Positions 17,109-24,668 of a stretch of 64,000 nt of DNA are shown piece by piece. Positions within the stretch are counted from its first letter, which is position 1. Each line of letters begins with the position of its first letter. The notes below the pieces were generated by a model, which was given only the letters and a program-made list of their open reading frames with translations, was not told the DNA's origin and searched no databases. This DNA is from Microcaldota archaeon (lineage in GTDB: Archaea > Micrarchaeota > Micrarchaeia > Micrarchaeales > Micrarchaeaceae): contig JAKAWS010000004.1 in the NCBI GenBank assembly GCA_021816885.1, forward strand, positions 1 to 64,000. Reading direction: 5' to 3'. The translations under genes and the position numbers were made by a program.

Positions 17109-17795
17109 ATGAGCAAGAAAGTAGATAGGATATTCTCAAGCATACATAATAGATATGACTTGATGAACAGTGTCATGAGCATGGGTTTTGATAGAGTATG
17201 GAGAAAGAGAGCATCCGCCGAGGTATTATCCCACAAAAAAGTTGAGAAAGTGCTGGATGTGGCGTGTGGTACTGGCGAATTTTCTATAATGCTGGCCAAA
17301 CAGATGAAAAAAGCTGGACGCCGCATATCTATAGAGGGGATTGATATGAACGCAAAGATGCTCTCTGCGGGACGTGTAAAGATAAAGGGGAGATACGAAA
17401 ACATACATTTAGAGGTGGGGGACGCAACCAATATCAATCGCAAAAGCTCGTCGTTTGATGCTCTTACCACTGCCTTTGCAATGAGGGATTTTGACAGCCT
17501 TGAGAGGTTTGCCGCAGAATCGTACAGAGTGCTGAAGAAGGGCGGCAAGATAGTTGCGCTCGATATGGCAGAACCCGATTCACGGATGCAGCGCTTATTC
17601 TTCCGCTGCTATTCCACCGTGATGAAAATGGAGGGTATGTTTGTCGATAAAACAGCATACGATTTCTTGATTGAGAGCATACATGGTTTTGATAAGAGAA
17701 AGCTTGCTGGAATCCTAAAAGCGGCTGGTTTCAGAAACGTCAAGATCAAAAACCTCGAGACAGGAATTGCCTTTGTTGCAACAGGAACAAAGTAA
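17109..17795 (+). CDS. UbiE/MenG-type quinone methyltransferase
   Basis: 228 residues from ATG 17109; the longer frame from 17061 overlaps the preceding gene. Class I SAM methyltransferase: VDRIFSSIHNRYDLMNSVMS is the conserved UbiE N-terminus, DVACGTGEFSIMLA is SAM motif I, and ALTTAFAMRDFDS and EPDS...FRCY follow the UbiE pattern. It methylates demethylmenaquinone or a similar ring in its family. Last gene of the UbiA-MDR-CPBP-UbiE run. No upstream Men or futalosine genes are visible, so where the ring comes from is open. Confidence 0.8.
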   Translation: MSKKVDRIFSSIHNRYDLMNSVMSMGFDRVWRKRASAEVLSHKKVEKVLDVACGTGEFSIMLAKQMKKAGRRISIEGIDMNAKMLSAGRVKIKGRYENIHLEVGDATNINRKSSSFDALTTAFAMRDFDSLERFAAESYRVLKKGGKIVALDMAEPDSRMQRLFFRCYSTVMKMEGMFVDKTAYDFLIESIHGFDKRKLAGILKAAGFRNVKIKNLETGIAFVATGTK

Positions 17796-17895
17796 AGCCG
17801 CTCGGCAGCATACGTTTTTATCTTTTGGGTAGCAAAATATGTAAACTACCCGCCAATAAATAGTGCGGGCTTACTTGTCGAGATTAGGTGATAAT

Positions 17896-18552
17896 ATGGA
17901 GATTACGTGGTTAGGGCATGCGGCATGGCTGATAGAATCTGACGGCAAGCGCGTCCTTATCGACCCGTTTATAACCGGGAATCCCTCTGCGCCTGTCGGC
18001 TCCGAGGAGCTTGATAGAATCGACCTTATAATGGTGACCCATAATCACTCTGATCACCTTGGCGATGCCGTAAAGATATCTAATCGGACTGGAGCTAAAG
18101 TTGTGTCTATGTTCGAGAATGTGAATATGATGCATTCTGACGGACTAAAACAAGAGAACGGCTTCGGAATGAACAAAGGTGGAGAGCTTATCGACATTGG
18201 TGGGTTAAAAGTCGCACTTGTCCAAGCCGTGCATTCAGGAAACGAATGCGGGGTCATACTCGGCATCGGGAATAAAACATTATATCATGCTGGAGATACT
18301 GCTTTCTTCAGCGATATGGAACTTATAGGCGAACAGTTCAGCATTGACGTGGCATTCCTTCCGATAGGTGGATACTTTACAATGGGTCCAAAGCAGGCAG
18401 CCAAGGCAGCGAAGGCGGTCAAGGCAAAGGTTGTGATGCCGATGCATTATAATACCTTTCCACAGATAAAGCAGGATCCGGAGATGTTTATTCAAATGCT
18501 GTCGGGACAAAGGGGCATAGTCGCTCTGCCAGGGAAAACAATAAAACTTTGA
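17896..18552 (+). CDS. Metallo-beta-lactamase-fold hydrolase (UPF0173)
   Basis: 218 residues from ATG 17896, preceded by the ribosome site AGGTGAT; the longer frame from 17863 is rejected. Metal site: THNHSDHLGD (about 46-55), HSGNECG, HAGDTAFFSD, and a late MPMHYNTFPQ. This matches the UPF0173/UlaG-like metal-dependent hydrolases, whose substrate is not established. It is closely followed by the HAD phosphatase gene (4 nt), so the two may act on related phosphorylated or cyclic compounds. Confidence 0.82.
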   Translation: MEITWLGHAAWLIESDGKRVLIDPFITGNPSAPVGSEELDRIDLIMVTHNHSDHLGDAVKISNRTGAKVVSMFENVNMMHSDGLKQENGFGMNKGGELIDIGGLKVALVQAVHSGNECGVILGIGNKTLYHAGDTAFFSDMELIGEQFSIDVAFLPIGGYFTMGPKQAAKAAKAVKAKVVMPMHYNTFPQIKQDPEMFIQMLSGQRGIVALPGKTIKL

Positions 18553-18556
18553 TAGG

Positions 18557-19234
18557 ATGGCGGCGCGAATAAAGAAAAAGCTCTCAGATTTCGATACAAT
18601 CATATTCGACTGGGACGGGACCCTCAATAAACTTAGCATACTTTACATGTTGAACAGAGTCGCCAATCCGGTAATGCTATACCGAAAATATTCGAGTTTT
18701 ACAAGCCCGAAGACGGACAAGCTCGACCATAAAAAATTGGATTTCTACATGCACGGGAAAAGATTTAGGAAAAGTGAAGACAGGTTTCTTGTAAGCATAA
18801 TAGACTTTTTGCACAAGTTCTCAAAACCAAAGGCAAGCGATGGGGCCGTTGAGACCCTGACGAAGTTGCATAACCTCGGAAAATATATCGCCGTGTTCAC
18901 GGATGGTAATTTCGAGAGGGTTATCAAGGAGGCAAGGGTGCTGGGCCTTTTAAAATACATAGACCTTATAATAAGTGCTCAATCGTTAGGAAGGTTGAAA
19001 CCCGACCCGGCAGGAATTGAGGCGATAATAAGGATATCTAAATCCAAACCGGAGGCATGCCTGATGGTCGGCGATATGTATGACGACATATTGGCAGCAA
19101 AGCGGGCAGGGATATCGGTGTGCGCCGTAGGAGGAGGATTTTCTAGCATGAATTATCTAAGAAACAAAGCACCGGACTTCTTATTAGACGGAGTAAGCGA
19201 CATGCCAGGTCTTATGTTTCACACTAAACGGTGA
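18557..19234 (+). CDS. HAD-superfamily hydrolase
   Basis: 225 residues. HAD motif I FDWDGTLN (about 17-24) with nucleophile and acid Asp; motif II AVFTDGNF; a Lys in RLKPDPAG; motif IV VGDMYDDILAAK. A helical cap of about 80 residues lies between motifs I and II, as in phosphoglycolate phosphatase-like members. Predicted small-molecule phosphatase. It follows the beta-lactamase-fold gene by 4 nt and is probably in its operon. Confidence 0.8.
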   Translation: MAARIKKKLSDFDTIIFDWDGTLNKLSILYMLNRVANPVMLYRKYSSFTSPKTDKLDHKKLDFYMHGKRFRKSEDRFLVSIIDFLHKFSKPKASDGAVETLTKLHNLGKYIAVFTDGNFERVIKEARVLGLLKYIDLIISAQSLGRLKPDPAGIEAIIRISKSKPEACLMVGDMYDDILAAKRAGISVCAVGGGFSSMNYLRNKAPDFLLDGVSDMPGLMFHTKR

Positions 19235-19263
19235 AACAAGAAAAAGAAACAGAAAGAAAAATT

Positions 19264-19279
19264 AGGCCGGAAGTCCGGC
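19264..19279. terminator. Inverted repeat between convergent genes
   Basis: GGCCGGA and TCCGGCC form a 7-bp stem around AG in the 63-nt gap between the stops of the HAD gene and the membrane-protein gene. An A-rich run lies to its left, reading as T-rich after the stem on the minus strand. It may terminate transcription from either side. Confidence 0.4.
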
Positions 19280-19297
19280 CTACATCCATGGAGTTGT

Positions 19298-19669
19298 TTA
19301 CTTTGTGCCGGATACGGCTACCCCGAGTATTGATAGAACAAACCCTAGTACCGTTACCCAGAACCAGCCCGTCCCTGCGGTGAATGCCACCAAGGCGAAG
19401 CCGGCCAGCCATGCAGGCGCAAATGCCACCTTCCGCATTCCTACCCCACCACCAAACAGGTTGGTGAAGCTTGCTAAGAAGAGCAGTATCGAGCCTATCA
19501 CTGCGGCTGAGTAGAGAATCGGTAGCCAGAGCGCGCCTGCGCCGCTGAGCACAGGGTTCCCTACACCGTATCCCTCACTACTTACAACGTATACCACTAC
19601 GAGGTATATTAAACTCCCAATTATCTCCAGGCCGAACGCGGCTGGATTTGTATGCGATTTGCTTGCCAT
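19298..19669 (-). CDS. Small four-helix membrane protein
   Basis: 123 residues from ATG 19669 (MASKSHTNPAAFG), with GTGGTAAG just upstream; the frame continues to 19765 but that part looks non-coding. Four hydrophobic segments (about 11-29, 43-66, 72-96, 101-119) with glycine-rich short loops (FGGGVGMRK). I see no functional motif. It converges with the HAD gene; a G+C-rich GGCCGGAAGTCCGGCC inverted repeat at 19264-19279 lies between the stops and could terminate both. Confidence 0.6.
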   Translation of the reverse strand: MASKSHTNPAAFGLEIIGSLIYLVVVYVVSSEGYGVGNPVLSGAGALWLPILYSAAVIGSILLFLASFTNLFGGGVGMRKVAFAPAWLAGFALVAFTAGTGWFWVTVLGFVLSILGVAVSGTK

Positions 19670-19840
19670 TCTTACCACTAATAGAGAATTCGATAGAAAA
19701 GCTTTTATACTGTACATCAAAATTTCTATATAGTTCGTCAATCGACATAATTCGTCAATAATCAAATTTTATTGTTTTCTCTATACAGGTAATGTCCTAA
19801 GAAAGAAAAATGTTAAAAGACAAATGGTAGATTATAGTGT

Positions 19841-20710
19841 ATGGCTGTGCTAAACCAAGGGGCGCCGTTCAATCTTTTCGGCCTGGAGAGCAAATATGGG
19901 GAAGCAAGGATAGCCGTGCTTCCTGTACCTTATGAAGGTACTGTAAGCTATATGCCAGGTACGCGGTTCGGCCCTAGGGCGATAATAGACGCGAGCCGAA
20001 ACATAGAGCTGTATAGCGACGAACTCAAGAAGGATATAAGCAAGATTGGGATATTCACATTGGAAGAGATGTTGCCAAATGTCTCATCGCCGGAAAACAT
20101 GTCAAATGATGTTGGGAGAGAGGTAGAGGTAATACTTGATGATAAGAAAATACCGTTGCTGCTTGGCGGAGAACACAGCATAAGCATAGGCGCGATATCC
20201 GCAATGGCAAAACGTGATAAGGATTTCTCGGTGCTGCATTTTGACGCGCATTCAGATTCCAGAGAGACTTTCATGGGCAGCAGGTATTCACACGCGTGCG
20301 TCATGAAGAGAATATTGGAGATGCGGTTGGACTATTGCAGCGTAGGGGTCAGGAGCATTGATGAAGGGACTGATAAGGAAAGCTCTAGTATACTCTTTAT
20401 GAAGGATATGCATAAGATGAAGATAGAAGAGATAACGGATACTATCTCAAGGAGGTTGAAAGAGAGGGTATACCTGACAGTAGATTTCGACGTTATCGAT
20501 CCGAGCGAGATGCCGAGCGTCGGCACGCCCGAGCCGGACGGTATGAGATTTTACGAGATATCGCAGATACTGAAGAACGTTCTTAAATCAAAAAAGTTGA
20601 TTGGGATGGACTTTGTTGAACTTTCGCCGATACCTGGTTTTGTGGCTCCGGATTTCTTGGCAGCAAAGCTTATCTACAACACCATAGGATACGCTTTCTA
20701 CCAGACGTAA
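19841..20710 (+). CDS. speB: Agmatinase-family ureohydrolase, paralog 2
   Basis: 289 residues. Manganese motifs: GGEHSIS (about 107-113), LHFDAHSDSRETF, TVDFDVIDPSEMPSVGTPEPDG. The whole pattern fits archaeal agmatinase (SpeB), which splits agmatine to putrescine and urea in polyamine synthesis. It differs from paralog 1 at 12125 in the first motif (GGEHS compared with GGDHS) and around the substrate loop, so the two probably use different guanidino substrates. Monocistronic. Confidence 0.83.
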   Translation: MAVLNQGAPFNLFGLESKYGEARIAVLPVPYEGTVSYMPGTRFGPRAIIDASRNIELYSDELKKDISKIGIFTLEEMLPNVSSPENMSNDVGREVEVILDDKKIPLLLGGEHSISIGAISAMAKRDKDFSVLHFDAHSDSRETFMGSRYSHACVMKRILEMRLDYCSVGVRSIDEGTDKESSSILFMKDMHKMKIEEITDTISRRLKERVYLTVDFDVIDPSEMPSVGTPEPDGMRFYEISQILKNVLKSKKLIGMDFVELSPIPGFVAPDFLAAKLIYNTIGYAFYQT

Positions 20711-20740
20711 TACAAGGCGGAAACGCCATGTTTCCAACTT

Positions 20741-21238
20741 TTAACGTGGAGGGATATCTTTAGTGTTATCAACAACAATCCTAAGCGATCTCCGCATTCG
20801 CAGTGCATATTCATCTACGATGTCAGATTTTGCCATCAGTAAGGAAAGCCGTGATTCTATAAGCCGCGCGAACTTGTCGTTCTCCTTTCTGGTACGCATA
20901 TATTGCAATATGTATGGCTTTCTTGCAGCCACTATTACACTATGTCTCACAGTATCATCTTTATCATCCGTGAGCAGAAAGATTGTACGGTCTCTGGTGT
21001 TCCTATGCCTCGCCACCTCTTTCCTGACACTTGGGTACTTGCTGTGCGCAAACAATTCTAGTTCGGCTGTGGATGTGTTATAACTCATTACTGACGTCAA
21101 TTGGGTAAGCTCTTCTATGTCAGCCCTTAATTTAATCTTAGACTCATGATTAACGCTGTTGCTGTCGATTGCATTATCTGCATCTGGCGCTGAGCGTATG
21201 CTGATATGCGTATTGTCAACTACGAGCTTTAGTACCAT
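20741..21238 (-). CDS. HEAT/LRV-like repeat protein, 165 residues
   Basis: The centre (about 60-110: LFAHSKYPSVRKEVARHRNT, then LLTDDKDDTVRHSVIVAAR) has the VR..VA.H.NT...L..L..D.D..VR pattern of leucine-rich-variant or HEAT-type helical repeats, at least two units. The ends are basic helices. Such proteins are scaffolds; no partner is indicated. It converges with the agmatinase gene and stands alone. Confidence 0.6.
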   Translation of the reverse strand: MVLKLVVDNTHISIRSAPDADNAIDSNSVNHESKIKLRADIEELTQLTSVMSYNTSTAELELFAHSKYPSVRKEVARHRNTRDRTIFLLTDDKDDTVRHSVIVAARKPYILQYMRTRKENDKFARLIESRLSLLMAKSDIVDEYALRMRRSLRIVVDNTKDIPPR

Positions 21239-21287
21239 ATTATAAAGCCGGTATTCTTCATATAAAAAGGTTGTGTTTTGGGTTCCG

Positions 21288-21605
21288 CTAGGAAATCAGC
21301 ATCGCCATCATAAGCTCCCTGTTATCATCATCTGCGGCTTTTACCCTCCATCGCGTTCCACATTTGGCGCATTTATAATATATTATAAAGCAGTCTCGGG
21401 CATATGTGGTGTGAATCGGCAGCATTGTACCTTTGCATTTTGATGATCTGTCTCCTGGATTTATGTCGACGTGTTTGCCAACAAGACATTTTGGACAGTG
21501 ATCTGTAAACCCATTGCCGCATATTCTGCGCTTACAGTTTTCGCACTCGAAATCTTCTCTGAGCCTCCTAAATCTTTGCCCTTGCGGTTTGTCCATGTAC
21601 TTCAT
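21288..21605 (-). CDS. RNHCP-like zinc protein
   Basis: 105 residues. FECENCKRRI, then DHCPKCLVGKHVDINPGDR and CKGTMLPIH match the RNHCP domain (normally RNHCP-CL-S-HVD--PGDR---C-G-M-PI), although the name motif reads TDHCP here. A second zinc ribbon follows (YKCAKCGTRW). The start could be ATG 21596. Function is unknown for the family; the two zinc sites suggest RNA or DNA binding. Confidence 0.68.
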   Translation of the reverse strand: MKYMDKPQGQRFRRLREDFECENCKRRICGNGFTDHCPKCLVGKHVDINPGDRSSKCKGTMLPIHTTYARDCFIIYYKCAKCGTRWRVKAADDDNRELMMAMLIS

Positions 21606-21815
21606 CCTGAATTTGTGTAACAGATATTTATTGTTTTTTAGCAGTTATATGCCGATGGGGTATTTTTAACTGGATAAGGCGCGGCCTTCCTTTATACTCG
21701 AAGGCAGGAGCTCCCTTATCACGCATTTTTAACGATCTAGGAAACAAGCATACCACAGTAAGTCCGACAGTGAATCTTAGAAAATGCTGATTATGCTGGA
21801 ACGCAGAAAAGCTGA

Positions 21816-22328
21816 TCACACAATCCGCATAGTGGCGTTTGTATCAGTACCTAGTCCGGAGGTAGTCACGTTAATTGATTCATTTACTAAAAGTATATAC
21901 ATAGGGCATATCTCCCCGCCGACGCAGTAGGGGCGTGAGCTGCCCTTCGCAGTTATCCTATAAATGGTGTTCGGATATAAACCCGCGTATATGACGCTTT
22001 TAGATTCGGATAAACCAAACGGTATGAGCGTAGAGACACTGATCGGAACCAGAGCGTTCTGAGCAGCTACCGAGGAATTTAGACCGGCAGCATAAATATT
22101 TGGAGAGAATTCAACTGGAATAGAGATATCCACCCCCCTGCCAACCATGGTTATGTTGATATCGCTTATCAACCCGGTTCCAACGAGATTAAGGGTTATA
22201 TATGCGCTTCTTGGGGCGCCAGCCGAACCGAGATTTCTATAGAGAAGGTGCGGGTAAGACAATAGGACCGCATAGATAAGGATAAACAGCGCAGCGCATA
22301 GTACGGCAACGGTCTGTTTTGCATCCAT
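21816..22328 (-). CDS. Membrane-anchored extracellular protein
   Basis: 170 residues from ATG 22328 (MDAKQTVAVL); the frame extends to 22433 but that overlaps the next gene. One N-terminal hydrophobic helix (about 7-28), then a beta-rich outside domain with several N-glycosylation sequons near the C-terminus and one pair of Cys (YCVGGEICPMY). No known domain recognised. It lies 23 nt downstream of the DUF192 gene on the same strand and is probably co-transcribed with it. Confidence 0.62.
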   Translation of the reverse strand: MDAKQTVAVLCAALFILIYAVLLSYPHLLYRNLGSAGAPRSAYITLNLVGTGLISDINITMVGRGVDISIPVEFSPNIYAAGLNSSVAAQNALVPISVSTLIPFGLSESKSVIYAGLYPNTIYRITAKGSSRPYCVGGEICPMYILLVNESINVTTSGLGTDTNATMRIV

Positions 22329-22351
22329 CTTGTATATAGCTAATCTTAGAT

Positions 22352-22795
22352 TTATATAACCTCGTTCATCGTTTGGTTTACATGTATTTTTATACCGGGC
22401 ATAAGCTCGATTACGCTGGTTCCGTTGGCGCATACGCTGTTTGTATTGTATGGGATTGCATTATATGTGTAGACAACTATACCATTATCTATCCATGACT
22501 GCGTTATTGGTTCTGGGGTATTCTTCATCCAAAAGCAAGCATGATTAGGTATATTTATGAAGAGTTCGCCGGCTATCCCGTTCTTGCTCAGATTGGTGTA
22601 ATTCATAAGCCCTTGTTTCTGCTCTGAGAGATTTTCGGCGATGAATACCTTGTAGGACTGGTTTCCTATTGACACAATCCCAGTATGTAGCATATTGGAT
22701 TTTGACGTCCTAGGAGCTGTGTGATTGAAAAGGGCGATTGCCACAAATGACAAGACCAGAATAAGTATAATTATATATAAAAACTTGACATTCAT
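22352..22795 (-). CDS. DUF192 family protein, secreted or anchored
   Basis: 147 residues. N-terminal hydrophobic helix (5-24), then the DUF192 core: the family pattern GLM....L....G.LF.....CFWMKNT appears as GLMNYTNLSKNGIAGELFI and HACFWMKNTPEPI. Members are small beta-barrel proteins often outside the membrane, and their function is not settled. First gene of a probable two-gene unit. Confidence 0.72.
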   Translation of the reverse strand: MNVKFLYIIILILVLSFVAIALFNHTAPRTSKSNMLHTGIVSIGNQSYKVFIAENLSEQKQGLMNYTNLSKNGIAGELFINIPNHACFWMKNTPEPITQSWIDNGIVVYTYNAIPYNTNSVCANGTSVIELMPGIKIHVNQTMNEVI

Positions 22796-22842
22796 TGCCT
22801 ATGCCTCTTAATGTTAATGCTTCATACGATAGTTATAAACAT

Positions 22843-22900
22843 AAGCCCGCAGAGAATCAGACTCCGGTCTCTGCTATATTGGGGTAGCGTCTTCGGGCTT
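22843..22900 (-). tRNA. D-arm-less tRNA-like element related to tRNA-Val
   Basis: On the minus strand, AAGCCCG (22900-22894) and CGGGCTT (22849-22843) form a perfect 7-bp acceptor-like stem. Inside are AAGACGC, a weak anticodon-like hairpin (GCTA/TAGC with loop CCCCAATA) and a T arm (CGGAG-TCTGATT-CTCTG). It aligns with the tRNA-Val at 24598-24668 from AAGACGC to the 3' end, but the D arm (about 12 nt) is missing. It could be an attachment-site remnant of the adjacent restriction island, a pseudogene, or a truncated tRNA-like RNA. It is not a standard tRNA. Confidence 0.5.
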
Positions 22901-23037
22901 TTGTCGTCGTATTTTAGTCCCATAAGTTCATCTCAAGCAAAAAATCCGAAGTAATCTCTCCCGCACGTTCGAACCCAAAATTAGGTTAAATCAATCTCCT
23001 GTTTTCGATTAAGTCTTTCCCAAAAAAGTTTACGCGT

Positions 23038-23634
23038 TTATTTCTTCCATTCTATATGGCCGTTAACGCCATTCTTTTCGTAAACTTCGAGAACTTGAGC
23101 GCAGAAGCTCTCCATTTCTTTATCGTTATTGGCTTTTGCTGCATCGTATAATCGTATGAAAAACTTCTTTCCGGATTCTGTTTGTTTATAGTTCTTTTTC
23201 TGATAGTTATGTTGTCCACAAAGTGTCTCTCCGTTATCTATACTGTTAGTACCTCCAAGGTCTTTCGGTTTTATATGGTCTACTTGTAATTCTACTCCGT
23301 CTTTAACTCCTCTACCACAAATAACACAACGATAACCATCTCTTTCCATTATCACTTTCTTCTGCGCTTCTGTAAAATCCTTCAATATGCGTTTCTTTGA
23401 AGCTTTAGGATCATACTTGTAAATCCCCTTTGCTACCTTTATTAGATTCCCTTCTTGCGCTAGTTTTCTTACAGCGCGGTCCGGATCTCTAAAGACCTTC
23501 CCTGTCCTCTTCTTATAAGTTGCAACTGCCCAGTCAACGACTTCGGGATGTTTTATGTTGCGTTTTGGATGTTTCTTGAAAAACTCCATTATTAGTTCGG
23601 ATTGACTTTCTTCTTCGTCTTTCATAGCATTCAC
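23038..23634 (-). CDS. HNH restriction endonuclease with winged-helix N-terminus
   Basis: 198 residues. The N-terminal ~70 residues look like a winged helix (HPEVVDWAVATYKKRTG...AVRKLAQEGNLIKVAKGIYKY). The HNH nuclease follows: CVICGRGV (about 101-108), LQVDHIKPKDLGGTN with the catalytic His, and TLCGQHNYQKKN. The partner methyltransferase gene overlaps it by 4 nt upstream, making a compact type II restriction-modification pair. The recognition site cannot be inferred. Composition is A+T-rich compared with flanking genes, suggesting transfer. Confidence 0.85.
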   Translation of the reverse strand: MNAMKDEEESQSELIMEFFKKHPKRNIKHPEVVDWAVATYKKRTGKVFRDPDRAVRKLAQEGNLIKVAKGIYKYDPKASKKRILKDFTEAQKKVIMERDGYRCVICGRGVKDGVELQVDHIKPKDLGGTNSIDNGETLCGQHNYQKKNYKQTESGKKFFIRLYDAAKANNDKEMESFCAQVLEVYEKNGVNGHIEWKK

Positions 23635-24428
23635 TCGATATCAGTTACAAGCTTCTTTTCAAATATATGTGCCTCCTCTGACAATCTCTTCTTTGCTAGC
23701 TTACAATATTCAGTATCAACATCTATTCCGATTGCTTTTCTATAATTCTTATATGCGGCTATTAATGTAGAACCACTGCCCATAAATGGATCTAAAATAG
23801 TGTCACCTACATAACTGAATAATTTTATACACCTTGAAGGTAATTCCAGTGGAAATGGTGCAGGATGTCCTATCTTCTTCTTACTTTCTCCATTGAATAC
23901 CCATACTCCATTAGTCCATGCCATAAACTCCTCTGGTGTTATACTGTTCTTCTTACTTCCACTTACTTTTTTCCAATCTTTCTTATATAGAATTACAATA
24001 AGCTCAACAGGTGCTATCACATATGGTGCAGAAGCACTAGCATAAGAGCCCCATGCTGTTCTTCGTGATATATTGCCTTCATTCCATATTATTGTTGAAT
24101 GATACTTGAATCCTGCCTGTTTGGCTATAACAGTTAGATCGGCTCCCACACTCTGCTGGCCGTCCTTGTTCTTGTCTAATGGTATATTTAAACACAGTCG
24201 TCCATCCTCCTTTAGCCATTCAAAACAGCGACTTAGCCATTTCTTACTGAATTCTAGGTATTGCTCATAGGTTAAATTGTCATTATGAGAATTGTACTTT
24301 ATGTCAAGGTTATAAGGAGGTGAGGTTACTATCAAGTCCACACTATTTGGTTTAAGCTCATTTGTCTTTAAAACATCGTCATTGACTATCTTCAATTTAT
24401 CAGTAATAAGAAATAAGTCACCAGCCAT
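23631..24428 (-). CDS. DNA methyltransferase of a type II R-M system
   Basis: 265 residues, beta-class order: catalytic TSPPYNLD (about 34-41) near the N-terminus and the SAM-binding DPFMGSGSTLIAAYK (about 213-227) near the C-terminus. TSPPY fits N4-cytosine or N6-adenine methylation. The target-recognition part between them is short. It is co-transcribed with the HNH endonuclease. The pair sits between a tRNA-Val gene and a related tRNA-like copy, a typical integration layout, but no integrase is present. Confidence 0.88.
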   Translation of the reverse strand: MAGDLFLITDKLKIVNDDVLKTNELKPNSVDLIVTSPPYNLDIKYNSHNDNLTYEQYLEFSKKWLSRCFEWLKEDGRLCLNIPLDKNKDGQQSVGADLTVIAKQAGFKYHSTIIWNEGNISRRTAWGSYASASAPYVIAPVELIVILYKKDWKKVSGSKKNSITPEEFMAWTNGVWVFNGESKKKIGHPAPFPLELPSRCIKLFSYVGDTILDPFMGSGSTLIAAYKNYRKAIGIDVDTEYCKLAKKRLSEEAHIFEKKLVTDIE

Positions 24429-24597
24429 TCGCTCACATTCAAGGTATTAGGCAAATATAATTTATAACACTTTCCTCACCACAAGCTGGGTATTTAGCGT
24501 ATAAAAGAGCACCAAACCCGACTTTTACTTACCTTTTAAAACTAAAAGTTCTATAAAACTCTTTGCATTGCCTACTCACTCAAACTTACTCCATAAT

Positions 24598-24668
24598 GGG
24601 CCCGCGGAGAATCGGACTCCGGCTCTCCTCCATGTCAAGGAGGCGTCTTACCATTCGACTACGAGCCC
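24598..24668 (-). tRNA. tRNA-Val(GAC)
   Basis: 71 nt cloverleaf: acceptor GGGCTCG/CGGGCCC with one G-T pair, D stem GTC/GAC, anticodon stem CCTCC/GGAGG with loop TTGACAT (anticodon GAC), five-base variable loop, T stem CGGAG/CTCCG. A73 follows; CCA is not encoded. The T loop reads TCCGATT, so position 55 is C instead of the near-universal T, which is odd. The 5' end starts directly after the RNase Z stop codon, with no spacer, implying co-transcription. Confidence 0.88.

Noticed and set aside
21628-21819. 63-codon minus-strand frame after the extracellular-protein gene
   Set aside because: Low-complexity, no ribosome site, no recognisable feature.
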